Source of the DNA: Candidatus Gracilibacteria bacterium CG17_big_fil_post_rev_8_21_14_2_50_48_13
GTDB lineage: Bacteria; Patescibacteriota; Gracilibacteria; 1-14-2-50-48-13
Direction of reading: 5' to 3'
Assembly: GCA_002783265.1 (NCBI GenBank)
Contig: PFFG01000009.1
Location: forward strand, 186,001-250,000
Length of the DNA: 64,000 nucleotides
Shown here: in pieces, positions 44,445-55,200 of the stretch
How positions within the stretch are numbered: position 1 is the stretch's first letter
How the letters are laid out: each line of letters begins with the position of its first letter
Position numbers and translations under genes: made by a program
Notes under the pieces: generated by a model
Seen by the model: the letters and a program-made list of their open reading frames with translations, nothing else
Database searches by the model: none
Told to the model about the DNA's origin: nothing

Positions 44445-44521
44445 GGGTCCATAGCTCAGTTGGCTAGAGCGCCTCGTTTGCACCGAGGAGGTCAAGGGTT
44501 CGACTCCCTTTGGATCCACCA
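44445..44521 (+). tRNA. tRNA-Ala (anticodon TGC)
   Basis: A complete 77-base cloverleaf: acceptor GGGTCCA/TGGATCC, D stem GCTC/GAGC, anticodon stem CCTCG/CGAGG with loop TTTGCAC (anticodon TGC), T stem AAGGG/CCCTT with loop TTCGACT, and an encoded CCA end. Confidence 0.97.
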
Positions 44522-44543
44522 TTCATTCTTGAAAAGTACCGTT

Positions 44544-44567
44544 CATCTCGAGCAGATGGGTTTTTTT
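44544..44567 (+). terminator. Terminator after tRNA-Ala
   Basis: CATCT (44544-44548), loop CGAGC, AGATG (44554-44558), then GG and a seven-T run. The stem is short, but the position is right for ending the tRNA transcript. Confidence 0.65.
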
Positions 44568-44578
44568 GATAGAACCGT

Positions 44579-44606
44579 ATCCAAAGGGAGGTGACCCCCT
44601 TTGGAT
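44579..44606. repeat. Hairpin made of two copies of the tRNA-Ala 3' segment
   Basis: ATCCAAAGGGAG (44579-44590) is an exact inverted copy of 12 bases of the tRNA-Ala T arm and acceptor strand (44504-44515). CCCCCTTTGGAT (44595-44606) is a direct copy with one mismatch. Together they fold into a 10-bp hairpin. It ends 13 bases before the stop codon of the minus-strand gene and may act as that gene's terminator. Confidence 0.8.
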
Positions 44607-44619
44607 TGTTTGTCAGCCC

Positions 44620-47088
44620 CTACTTTTTGAGGAACCCGCGGATATACCCAAGCATCATGTCGTTATTGTAATGCTTTTGCTTAAAGGTATCCACCGCATC
44701 GCGCGTAGCGATATTCTGCTGGGGAGTCGCGCCGGAGTATGAGAGCATCAGGAGCGCTTCAAAGGCATGCGTAATCTGTGCAATCATGAGTGCACTGATG
44801 GAAAAGTCTGGTAATGGTCCCATATCGCTTCGCACCCGTCGTTCATTCACCATACGGAGAACAGGGTTCCAGCTGCTTTCTACAAATTGCTGAATTTCCT
44901 CATGCGTGTGCAGATACGCTCTTCGCTGTACTTCTGTTGGGATACTGGTATCTCCCACCATACTGGCAAAGTAAAGCGTTGCAATATCGATGTGCGCACT
45001 TAAATTATTTTTGAAAATTTCGCGCTCGAGCGCGGTCATATCCAGTGGGAAAATATCGTCCTTCTCAAATTCTGGAGCGATCCATTTTGTCCAGACATCC
45101 CAGTTGTGTTCTGACGAGGCTGCCTGTGGGAGAACCTGCACGTAGGCTCTGAGTTCAGGTGCTGCACGATTGGCAAAACCGGCATGCAGATTATTTTTTG
45201 TGTAGACGGGTGCTTCGGATTCACCAGACCGTGGATGCAGGGGGCGACTCTCCAGGCCGAGATCACAAAGCGTTTCTAGGGGCGCAATGTCGTCGCGCAG
45301 TTCGGCAAAAATATTGCGCAGTGTGTCTCTGGCTTCAGCATTATTCATTTCTGAACTGCCGCGAAGCACAGAAAAATGCAGGGCAAGATATTCCACAATG
45401 TCCGGTAGCGTGGCCAGCTGTTCTTTACGTTGCTCTTCCAGCATCTGCTCAGATTCAGCCATGCGATAATTGGGCCGAAGACGCTGATGGTGGTTGCGCA
45501 GAGATGCACGCAGCTTTCGCCGCAGAATTTCAAGGCGCTCCGTATTTTCTACGGTTCCTACGCCACTTCGAATAAATGCTGTTGGATCAAAGTGCGCCAA
45601 CTGGTGCCGCAGTGCAGAAAAGGATCGCTTTACGGCAACCTTTTCCTGACCGTCTGTCTGTGCATTAGTTGAGAGATCAATACCCATGAAGGCATCTGCT
45701 ACTATATCAATGTGCCCATCAAAAATCAGCGTTTGCACATTTTTTTTGACTTCTTCAACGCTTGAAGCGAGTGGGTTTATTTTATCCAGCTGTTTTTTGA
45801 CCCCCTGGGTATGCAATGCACTGCGTATTTGCTGATGAAAATGCTGTGCAATGGCCTTGTGGTCTTCCGTGTGCTCAAGAAGCAAGTTCTTGCGTTCCAG
45901 AGATTTGCGAATGCGCCCAATTACTTTTGGCAGTTTCCCGACATGACTTTGTGCTTTGCGCAGGAGGTTTTCTAGAATTTTCGTCTGCAGTGTCGTGCGT
46001 TTCGACATTGCATGCTGGGCAATGTACTCAAGTCGCTCGGCCCAGATACCCAAAAGTTCTGCCGGGTCCGCTTCAGGATTTGCCGCTGTGTAGGAAATCA
46101 GCATCTGGCGTACTTTGGCGATGAGGGACACTTCCAGGGGTGATTCTGCGTTTTGATCGAGGGTAAAGAGTGCATCGTGGATTTGCGCCATGCTTTTGTG
46201 GATATGCATGGTGGGGTTGTTCACCGCAAGGTGCTGCGGGTCAAAAGTGGGATCCTCAAGATTGGCAAAGGTTTTGACGTGCTCCTTTTTGTAGCCGGTG
46301 AAGAGTAGGGGACGATTACCCATAAGGCTATGGGGCAGCGCCTCTTCCGGGTCGCGCAAAATACATAACGCAGGCGTGGGTGATTCCAGATACAGGTGTT
46401 CTAAGCTTCCTGATACTTCGGGCTCGGCCATATGCAGCAGCATTTGCTGTTCATCCTCACTGAGTGCAGAAAAGTTTTCAATGACATAGAGCGTTTTTTG
46501 TCGCATGTCGCGGATCTCTTCTACGCCTTTGCCCAGCACATGGGCCTTTTTCGCCTGTGCCTTCAGATAGTCCATTTCATCTTTATACTCGGTTTGTGTC
46601 ACCATTGCGCTCGACTCGCTGACACGCAGGTATTCTTCGTCAATTGCCGCAAGAAGTTTTTGATTCTCTGTGGTGGCATAGGCGTCCTCCGCAAGGCCCG
46701 CATAGGCTCGTCGAAGAAGGGCAAGGAGCTCTTTGTTGCGCACCGCTCCATCAATGTGTTGTCGATATCGCATGCCCGTTGCAGCAGCAATGAAACTTAA
46801 GTCCTTTTTGATTCTTGCCTTTGCACGATCGTTGCCTGAAAATACAATGGGAAAACCTGCTTCAAGAGCAGTGAGAATGGTTTCCGTCGTCTTCAGGGGA
46901 AGAGCCTCATTATTGCGCTGTCTCTGTATTTCAGCATCCGTTACGGAAGGCCCGCGAACACTGCGATTAGCAACTATAGGGTGAAAAAACGGGTAGACTT
47001 GCTGGTCAAAATGCACATTTCCCCGCATCAGGGGAATATGGTGGATATCCTCGGGCAGGTGCCCAGGAGAGGTAGGTGTTTGCTTCAT
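44620..47088 (-). CDS. Large protein resembling an AAA+ ATPase that lost its catalytic motifs
   Basis: An 822-residue protein (ATG at 47088; 47112 is possible) with no recognised family. Residues ~65-260 follow the order of a MoxR/dynein-type AAA+ domain. ILTALEAGFPIVFSGNDRAKARIKKDLSFIAAATG stands where such proteins have A-L-x-A-G-x-x-V-L-L-x-G-P-P-G-T-G-K-T. KTLYVIENFSALSEDEQQMLLHMAE stands where Walker B (V-L-x-x-D-E-I-N...P-E-x-Q-x-x-L-L) would be. PALCILRDPEEALPHSLMGNRPLLF resembles sensor 1 (A-T-x-N-P-x-x...LP..L..R). The P-loop Gly/Lys/Thr and the Walker B Asp are missing, so ATP hydrolysis is unlikely. The remaining ~560 residues are mostly charged helix. No signal peptide or membrane helix. 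It is transcribed alone on the minus strand. Confidence 0.65.
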   Translation of the reverse strand: MKQTPTSPGHLPEDIHHIPLMRGNVHFDQQVYPFFHPIVANRSVRGPSVTDAEIQRQRNNEALPLKTTETILTALEAGFPIVFSGNDRAKARIKKDLSFIAAATGMRYRQHIDGAVRNKELLALLRRAYAGLAEDAYATTENQKLLAAIDEEYLRVSESSAMVTQTEYKDEMDYLKAQAKKAHVLGKGVEEIRDMRQKTLYVIENFSALSEDEQQMLLHMAEPEVSGSLEHLYLESPTPALCILRDPEEALPHSLMGNRPLLFTGYKKEHVKTFANLEDPTFDPQHLAVNNPTMHIHKSMAQIHDALFTLDQNAESPLEVSLIAKVRQMLISYTAANPEADPAELLGIWAERLEYIAQHAMSKRTTLQTKILENLLRKAQSHVGKLPKVIGRIRKSLERKNLLLEHTEDHKAIAQHFHQQIRSALHTQGVKKQLDKINPLASSVEEVKKNVQTLIFDGHIDIVADAFMGIDLSTNAQTDGQEKVAVKRSFSALRHQLAHFDPTAFIRSGVGTVENTERLEILRRKLRASLRNHHQRLRPNYRMAESEQMLEEQRKEQLATLPDIVEYLALHFSVLRGSSEMNNAEARDTLRNIFAELRDDIAPLETLCDLGLESRPLHPRSGESEAPVYTKNNLHAGFANRAAPELRAYVQVLPQAASSEHNWDVWTKWIAPEFEKDDIFPLDMTALEREIFKNNLSAHIDIATLYFASMVGDTSIPTEVQRRAYLHTHEEIQQFVESSWNPVLRMVNERRVRSDMGPLPDFSISALMIAQITHAFEALLMLSYSGATPQQNIATRDAVDTFKQKHYNNDMMLGYIRGFLKK

Positions 47089-47231
47089 AAATTCATGGTT
47101 ATTTCGCCGCATGTACTAACGGTTTCCAGAAAAAAAGTCAACGTATGCACATTTTCTGAAAGAAAATCTTCCTGGCATGCGTATACAGGGGTGAAGCACT
47201 CGAGCCTTCTCTTTACACATCAACTTCTCTT

Positions 47232-47810
47232 ATGAAAAAAATTCTTTCCCTCGCACTGATTGGTGCAACATGTATTACGGGTGCGGGTGTCGCCTTTGCG
47301 CAAAGTAGCGACGGTGCTGCTGCCGGGAACCAGATTCGCGCAGAACGTCCCTTTGGTGGACGTGCCATGCAAAAGGCGCCCTTCGATGTCAACGTCACCA
47401 AAATCGACCAGGGGGTCGTCATTACGAAAACCTCTTCGGACGCAGCCGTTGTCACGAAACTCCAGGAAAATCTCGATAAGGAGGCAGGACGTATCGGTGA
47501 GCATGCTGATATGAAGGATGTCACGGTCAATAAAGAAAAGCTTGATAACGGTATTCGTATCACGCTCACGAGTACGGACGCGGACACGGTCGCCAAGCTC
47601 CAGAATCCACCAAAGCAGATGGAACGGGGAATGGGTCGTGGACACGGTCATCCCGGCGGTAAAATGATGGATATGGAAGGTGTTGATATCTCTGTGGAAA
47701 ACGTAGACAATGGCGTTGTCGTTCGCCATACCTCTACGGATCCCGAGAAGGTCAAGGCTCTCCAGGAAATGTTTGCAAAGCGCCAGGCGAACCAGCAGGC
47801 AGCTCAATAA
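47232..47810 (+). CDS. Exported protein with three related ~28-residue repeats
   Basis: 192 residues. The signal peptide MKKILSLALIGATCITGAGVAFAQ is clear. Three repeats follow: VNVTKIDQGVVITKTSSDAAVVTKLQ (~52-77), VTVNKEKLDNGIRITLTSTDADTVAKLQ (~96-123) and ISVENVDNGVVVRHTSTDPEKVKALQ (~149-174). Each is strand, D-N/Q-G turn, strand, T-S-T/S-D, helix ending in LQ. A Met/Gly/His-rich linker (MERGMGRGHGHPGGKMMDMEG) between repeats 2 and 3 could bind metal. No family name is certain. It is the first gene before an ECF sigma factor and its likely membrane partner, so an extracytoplasmic sensing role is plausible, by context only. Confidence 0.75.
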   Translation: MKKILSLALIGATCITGAGVAFAQSSDGAAAGNQIRAERPFGGRAMQKAPFDVNVTKIDQGVVITKTSSDAAVVTKLQENLDKEAGRIGEHADMKDVTVNKEKLDNGIRITLTSTDADTVAKLQNPPKQMERGMGRGHGHPGGKMMDMEGVDISVENVDNGVVVRHTSTDPEKVKALQEMFAKRQANQQAAQ

Positions 47811-47832
47811 TTTCTTTGTTCTCTCAAGCGTT

Positions 47833-47857
47833 CTAGGGTGCCCTCTCAGCACCCTAG
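47833..47857 (+). promoter_or_regulatory. Hairpin just upstream of the ECF sigma gene
   Basis: CTAGGGTGC (47833-47841), a 7-base loop and GCACCCTAG (47849-47857) form a perfect 9-bp stem. It ends 13 bases before the sigma-factor ATG. There is no T run, so it is not a standard terminator. It may limit readthrough from the upstream gene, protect an mRNA end or influence translation. Confidence 0.7.
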
Positions 47858-47870
47858 GACCTTTCCCTCT

Positions 47871-48458
47871 ATGCGCTCCCAAACACACATCTATAGCTCG
47901 CAGGAAGGTTTTGAGTCGCTCGTTCATGAGTATACTCCCGCTCTTCTTCGCTTTGTCCAGAGACTCGCAAATCTCGATCTGCCTGCTGCTGAAGATATCG
48001 TACAAGACACCTTTGTGACAGCCTGGAAGTATATTTATAGCTTCGATCCTTCCTATTCTGTGAAAGCCTGGCTCTATCGCATTGCCCGGCAACAAACCGT
48101 CAGTGCCTTTCGTCGCACGAAAAACCGCCCCACGGGCGCCTACCATCTTGAGGGCGATGAAGAGCTTTTGCATAGCATTGCGAGCGACATAGATGTGCCC
48201 TCCGAAGTCGCTTCCAAACTCATGCTAGATGCCATCCATGAAGCGCTGGGAACCCTCCCAGAAGATCTCCGAGCTGTCCTTGTTCTTCGTTTCATGGATG
48301 ACATGTCGTATGATGACATTGCGGATGTCCTTCGCAAGCCGCCAGGCACCATTGCCACCCTTCTCCATCGAGGAAAAAAACAACTCGCTGAAACCCTTCG
48401 GCGACACTATCCTTCTCTTGTCCATGAACACGAACTTTCCCCAAAAAATCCTGCATAA
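47871..48458 (+). CDS. ECF-family RNA polymerase sigma factor
   Basis: The ATG at 47871 (MRSQTHIYSSQEGFESLVHEYTPALLRFVQRL) gives 195 residues. Sigma region 2 contains DLPAAEDIVQDTFVTAWKYIYSFDPSYSVKAWLYRIARQQTVSAFRR, with the -10-recognising helix. Region 4 contains ALGTLPEDLRAVLVLRFMDDMSYDDIADVLRKPPGTIATLLHRGKKQLAETL, the -35-binding helix-turn-helix. There is no region 3, as expected for ECF factors. It overlaps the following membrane-protein gene by 35 bases, the usual arrangement with an anti-sigma factor. Target promoters are unknown; the adjacent giant SLH gene is an obvious candidate. Confidence 0.94.
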   Translation: MRSQTHIYSSQEGFESLVHEYTPALLRFVQRLANLDLPAAEDIVQDTFVTAWKYIYSFDPSYSVKAWLYRIARQQTVSAFRRTKNRPTGAYHLEGDEELLHSIASDIDVPSEVASKLMLDAIHEALGTLPEDLRAVLVLRFMDDMSYDDIADVLRKPPGTIATLLHRGKKQLAETLRRHYPSLVHEHELSPKNPA

Positions 48459-49167
48459 AATCGAAGAGATGCGCCTTTCGCCCCTTCCGCCCTGGCTGTT
48501 TTTGGTGAAAAAATGGGCCGTGTATGTACTCCTGGTGCTCTCTGTGCTCTTGGGTGCACTCTCCCTTGCGTATAGTGTTTGGGGCGCGCAGGAAGCGCAA
48601 ATGCTGACTATTCTCCCGGAAGATCCTTCAGCAATCTTTTTCTCTCTTTTCTCCCTGTGGGGTTTTGTATTCCTTATCTTTGTGGGTTCTGCCCTGTGGA
48701 GCATAGAAAATACCGAGCGAGGCTATCGGGTTCCCCTGCTTCTCTGGATTCTTTCGAATCTTGCGGTGACAGGTGCACTCGCCCTCGTCTTTTTGGCCGT
48801 TGGCATACCCGAGCAGATGGACCCTCTGATTGAAGCCGGCATTCCCCCCATGAGTCGTGCGGGTGTCTCTGATGGACTCTGGGATATGCCAGGCCGAGGC
48901 CGAGTGCACGGAATGATCATGCAGATGGAGCCCTCCATTGTTCTCGAAGACCCCATGGGTATGCAGTGGAACGTTTTGGTGAGTCGAGATACGCGTATGC
49001 AAATCCCTCTTGAGGAGGGGCGCCGTGTAGGAATCCTGGGTGATGTACCGGAACCGGGTGAAATTCATGCTCGGGTGATTGTTCCTGCAAGAAAACCTCT
49101 GCCTCGACAACTCCCTCCAAAAAAGCTGCAGGATCGTCCCAATACCCTCAATATGCAGAGAAAGTAG
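48424..49167 (+). CDS. Membrane protein, probable anti-sigma factor with OB-like extracytoplasmic domain
   Basis: From the ATG at 48424 it has 247 residues. A short cytoplasmic N-terminus (MNTNFPQKILHKIEEMRLSPLPPW) is followed by three membrane helices at about 31-53, 70-92 and 101-123. A C-terminal extracytoplasmic domain follows (PGRGRVHGMIMQMEPSIVLEDPMGMQWNVLVSRDTRMQIPLEEGRRVGILGDV...GEIHARVIVPA), a beta pattern like the small OB-type DUF5666 domain. No zinc-type anti-sigma HxxxCxxC motif is present. The overlap with the sigma gene, the topology and the exported repeat protein upstream support an anti-sigma role. This is inference. Confidence 0.75.
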   Translation: MNTNFPQKILHKIEEMRLSPLPPWLFLVKKWAVYVLLVLSVLLGALSLAYSVWGAQEAQMLTILPEDPSAIFFSLFSLWGFVFLIFVGSALWSIENTERGYRVPLLLWILSNLAVTGALALVFLAVGIPEQMDPLIEAGIPPMSRAGVSDGLWDMPGRGRVHGMIMQMEPSIVLEDPMGMQWNVLVSRDTRMQIPLEEGRRVGILGDVPEPGEIHARVIVPARKPLPRQLPPKKLQDRPNTLNMQRK

Positions 49168-49224
49168 GTGCATTTTGCGTGTGTTTCTGGTAATATGGGG
49201 GAGTACCTATTCCAATACGCACCC

Positions 49225-52200
49225 ATGACACACAAAAAAATCTGGCTAGGCATCGCTTGCGCACTTTTGCTCGCGATGCAGATTTTTGCGGCCAATCCAG
49301 CCTACGCCAAGTCCACTCCTGCCGCGTTCTATCTCGATGATAGTATTCACAACGGTGAGACTCTCGAGATTATGCTCCCTTCAGAGAAGACAGATCTTCT
49401 TGATGCAACACTCCATATTGATGCTCTCGGCGTCGATGTGCCCCTGACCGCCAATAGTGACCGTACGTTCTGGCGCGGCTCCTGGTCTGCTTCTGGTTTG
49501 ACGACGGACATATACACAACAACGCTACGTCTGACCTACAATGACGATCGGGGTCAGGTAACTACAGCGGGACCATCCTTTTCCGATCCTGTTTTTGGAA
49601 ATACAACACCTGGCACGACGGCCTACAGCAATGGACAAATACGCCATGATGGAAAAATCGATGGGCGAACGGAAATTCCAAACCCAATGAATTTTCAAGT
49701 GGACGAAGCAAATGGATATGGCTATGTCATGAGCTATGGTGGATCTTCCGAATCGCTGATCAAGTTTTCACTGACCGACCCCACAGACACGCAGTTTCTC
49801 ACTTTTCCTGTAGAAGGTGGATGGTATCAGGGATCACGTCTTAGCCCTGATGGCGCCTACTACTACGTACTGCCCTATAATAGCGATAAAGTCGCCTACA
49901 AAGTAGATACGGCGACTATGACTATTGTCGGCTCTCTGGCCTTAGCAGGAGACCTTGGATATGTGGAAGAATCTTATCTTGATACGGTGGGAGGTTTTTT
50001 GTATCTCGCATCTGATCATGCAGGTGGTGCATATATTACGAAAATTGACGTTGCAAATTTCACCCTTGTAACGACCTTAACCCTCAATGCCACGGAAGAG
50101 TACCCGACAGCTCTTATGTACAATGCGGGCACCTTGTATGTCGGCCTGGTGAGCAATCCTTCCATTGTTTCTGTGGATACGGCGACCATGACGCGAACAT
50201 CCGCGGTGACGTACCCAAACCCAGAACTCTCGCAGGGTTTCTGGTATGCCGGTAACCAGACACCTATTGCAGGCTTCTACTATTTATCAGTGTATCGAGG
50301 AGCGGGCCCCCATTATATTGCAAAAATTGACGCGACGACCTTGGCCCTCACGAGTCTTATGACCTTGGGGTTAAATGAAAAATACCCGACAGGTTATGCC
50401 TATGACGGGGGAACTACCTTATATTTCTCAGGGTATATAGACGCATCAAATAACAACTATATATCGAGCATTGATTTAACGACGTTCACACGTAATGGTA
50501 CGACGGTAACAACAGACTATGGAGATTATCGCAACCTCCATTACTCTACGACGGAATCGAAGGTGTTGTTTGCTGCGCAAGATCCAACTACAGCAAACTG
50601 GTATCTCAATCTTCGGCGTTTTAATCCGTCCACGCTTGCGGAAACGTCCAATATGCCTGCGCAGAATATCGATACGTACAGTTTTGACTACGCCATAGAT
50701 GAAGCAGCGGGCTTTGGATATACGTTGCAAAACACGTCCCCCATTTCCATCGGTAAGTTCGACCTAGCAACAAGAACTCGTGTTGCAACACTGCAACTGT
50801 CTGCTGCACTCACATTGAATGCCTTTGAGTCAAAAATGTATCTTGATGCTTCCTCCGGTCGTCTCTATGTGGGCGTTTATGATCCAAATGCAGCGAATAA
50901 TGACTACATTTATACCATTGCACTGTCCAATTTTACGGAAGTTGGCGCGACCAATATTGGTCCAGCCCGCGATGTGAAATTTATGACCATTGACCCGAAT
51001 AATAACTATTTGTATGCCTTGGCAAAGGAAGGCACTGCATGGAAGGTGGTTCGTATGGATAGAGCGTCCCTTACCTTTGTGATGTCTTCGAATCTTGCTG
51101 CAAACTATGTTGATGCGGCCTATTTGTCCTATGATCCAACTTCGGGTTATCTGTATGGACTTCTCTATGATAACGGCTTTGCTGTTTGGAGTCTTGTGCA
51201 GATGACAACAACGGGAAGTGTCATAAATTCCGTCAACCTTGCACCTGGAGATACCGTCGGTACGGCGTATCTTGATACGACGCAGAGGGTCATGTCGGTA
51301 GCGACACGACAATCTCCGGCAAAGCTTCTGACCTTCAATATTGATTCGATGACGTCTGTGTCCTCGCTCACCCTCAATGCGGGTCAAAACGATATCAAGT
51401 CCATGACCGTCGATACGGCGTCACAAATTGCGTATCTGTTGACGAAAACGGCACCCGCCCAGATTGTGAAGGTGAATATGCAGACTATGGCGAATCTCGG
51501 TGCCATCGTGCATGATGAAGCGGACCATAATCCCGTAGCAATTTCCTACGATGCTACCCGTGGAAATGTGTATACCTTGTTTGAATTAAGTGGAGTCCGC
51601 CTTCGCATTACCAAAGCATCTCATAAAGGCAGTGTATGGGCGACAAAAGTAACGCTTGCATCTCCAGCGACAAACATTGCCCAAATGCGTTTTTACTCAC
51701 ACGAAGCGGCAGGTAATCTTCGTCTTGCTCTCTATGACAGCAGTAAAAACCTCGTTTGGCAAAGTGGCTCCATAGCCAATACAGCAGCAGGTACGTGGGT
51801 GCGGGCATCTATTAGTGGTGGAACTCCTTCATCACTTGCCAGTCTTGCAGCAGGAGATTACTGGCTTGCTTTTCAAACGGACTCCAACAAACCTGTTGCG
51901 AGTTATACAGCGGGTGCTGCAGGTTCAGGCTTGTTCCTTTCGCAGGATTTTGCCACCTTCCCTGGAAGCATTGCAGCAGGAACTCTGACGGCGCAAAACT
52001 ACACGGTCAACGTGGTGTATGACACAGGTTTCCTTGTGACACAAACAGGCGGAACTACCGTCATTACCGAAGGAGGACCCAATGATACCTATTCCATTGT
52101 GCTCACAGGACAGCCAAGCGGTAATGTTGATATTGCCCTTTCCGCAACAGGTGGCGTGCAGCTTAGTCCAAACAACCTGACCTTTACCTCAGGAAACTGG

Positions 52201-55200
52201 AATACGCCGCAAACCGTGACCGTTTCTATTCCCGACAATGCGACACCAGAATCGAACCGCGTTGAAACGATTTCCCATGTTATTACGGCAGCAGCCTTTG
52301 ATTACGGCCAAGATGCCATTGCTCCTATTTCTGTCACGGTGGTCGATCCTACCGCCTTACCAACAGCAGGTTCTGTCGTTGGTGTCACCAGTATTGGTTC
52401 AACGAACTATCCTGATGGCGGCTTTACACGCATTTCAGGTTCCTTCTTGCCATGGGGTGGTGCGTCAAACCGCACTATGACTGTGGATACGGTCAACGGT
52501 AGTTTGGTTATGGGCGGTAACACCTTCGGAGGACTGAACAAAGTCGATCTCGGTTCCTTTACTTGGTCTACTGCGTTACCAACGAGTGAAGACCTGGGCG
52601 AAGTGCAGATGGAGGCGGGAGCTATCGATGAAGTCAACCATATTGGCTACTACGTAGCAGATGGCGCAACACCTACGCGTATTATCAAGTTCCGTACCAC
52701 GGACATGGAACATATCCAGACAGCGGCGCTGCCACTCGGTGATGTTTCGCCTCGCCGCGTTGTACTCGATACAGCCAATGACATGATGTATATCTACTTA
52801 AAGACTAGCCCTTCAAAGGTAGTAAAGGTCCGTATGTCGACGCTCGAAAAAGTGGGTCAGACAGTTCTTGACGCTATGGAAGATGAAAATTATACGCTTG
52901 TTCTTGGAGGCGACGGGTTTGCGTATCTCGCAGGAACAACATCCAACACAGTGTATAAGATCAATACAAGCACGATGGTGGTGGCAGCGCGTCTCACGCT
53001 TCCTGCTCCTAATAATGGTGTGTATGAAGGATTCCAGAAACCGGTCGGTGGGAAAGTGTATTTTCTCGCATACCCAACGGCGGGGCTTCTTCCTCTCAAT
53101 CTTGCAACCTTCACCTTCGATGCCACTATTCCACTGGCGACCGCAGCCACCAGTATTCGTGCTGTTGATGTCGATGTTGCCAATGCGAAGGGATATATCG
53201 GGCAAGCCGTTACCGGTGTGACCAAGATTAATTTGCTGACGGGTGCTTCGGAGGGAAACATTCCTACGACGGTTGGTGCTCTTCGCGGTATGAGTATTGA
53301 TGCAACGAATCAGTTTGGATATTTCACAGAGGAATATGCCAACGACGGAGCAACCACGGTGGATCTCAAGAAATTCAATTTGTCGACCATGGCTTTGGTC
53401 AGTACCTTGTCCTTTCCGTCTATCCAGTCGGTGCAGGCCTACAGTGTTCTGAACAATCCGAATGGTGCAGAGTACTTTGTGGCTGGACAGTATAATCGCC
53501 CGGTTTTGAGTAAATTTAACAAGGACACCATGCAGCGTGTGGCATCCTTCAAGATTACGGACGGAGGGACAAATGAAAAACTTGAGCCCGTGTACGATAC
53601 GACGCGCGACATGATTTACTGGGGTGCGGATAAGTCGGGAGCTACGGCGGATACTCTCCTGAAAATAGACCCTGCCACCATGACCCAGGTGGGTTCCATA
53701 AACTTAAATGCCTATAATGAAGTGACCGGCGGCGTGATTGACGCTACGGGAACCTTTGGCTACTTTTTGACGAAGAAAGATGAGGCGGGTACCGGTGCGA
53801 CCTCAAATACGCGGGTGATCAAGGTCAATCTTGCAACCTTTATGGTGGATTCCACCTTTGATCTCGCGGGTGGCTACAACCAGGCGCGTCGACCTGTGCT
53901 TGCTTCGGATGGCATGATGTACTTTGGGGTGCAAAAAACCACGGCACCTTCAGGGCCTCATCTCATCAAGTTCAACACGGCGACTATGACCCAGGTTGGT
54001 GACATTACGCTCACAGATGAGAGCTTTAACATGGTTCTCGATGAGGCACACAATACGATGTATTTGCTTACCTATGCATTTCCTGCGGCAATTGTGCCTG
54101 TGGACCTTGGAACCTTTACCACGGGGGCAGGGCTTACCTTGCCAGCAGATATGGGTATGCCATCCGGTATCACGCTGGATGCGGCACGAGACCTTCTCTA
54201 TGTGCTGGTGGCAGACGATACAACGACCTGGCCGGACCGAAAGTCCTATACCATAAAAATTCAGCGTTCACCTTTAGCGGTTCTTGGATCCTTGCAAGGG
54301 CGCTACTGGGAAAATGAACCGGAGGCATCTTTCCTCGATATAGCACGAGGAGCGCTCTACAACGTGTACTACTACGCATACATTGGACCCGTTGCGAAAA
54401 TTTTGCCCAGTTTCAAGGGGGCTACTTGGGGAACGAAGGTGACACTGACGGAAACAACGAATGTGGTGGATACTTTCCGATTCTATGCGCATAACGCATC
54501 AGGGAATGCTCGTCTTGCGTTGTATGACGCGTCGATGAATCTTGTTTGGGAAAGTACCAGCATTGCTATGACGGGTAATGACATGTGGTACAACGTGAAT
54601 GTGTCTGATGGAACGCCAACAGCTCTCTCTCTTGCAGCGGGTACCTACTGGCTTGCTTTCCAGACAGATGATATGTCGCTCCAGCCAGGATACACTCTCG
54701 GTTCTGCGAATACGGGATTCTATATTCCTTCAACCTTTGGTGCCTTCCCGTCTTCTCTTGCGTCGACAACACCAACCTACACGACCCGCAACTTTAGTAT
54801 GGCCATGACGGTCAATGTGGGAACAAGTTTAGTGCAGAGTGGTGGTTCCACCTCTATCGTTGAAGGAGCAGCAGGTGATACCTACTCTGTTGTCTTAAAC
54901 TCTCAGCCAGGAGCAGATGTGGTGGTGAACCTCACGGTGCCAGGCGGGCTGACGACAGATGTGACGACACTGACCTTTACACGGGATAACTGGAATGTAC
55001 CGCAGACGGTCACCGTCACGGCAGCCAATAATAACACAACGGATGGAACCCGTAATTTGGTCATTACGCATACTATTGTGACGTCGGATCCTTATTATGC
55101 GGGTCAAACCCTTGGCAGTGTAACGGTTGTGGTGGCTGACCCCGCTTCTGCGGCACCAGCGGCGCCAAGTTCCCCATTCATGGGTAGTGGTGGTGGATTT

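Noticed and set aside
47220-48173. 317-residue minus-strand frame
   Set aside because: Antisense to the exported repeat protein and the ECF sigma factor, both of which have clear signatures.
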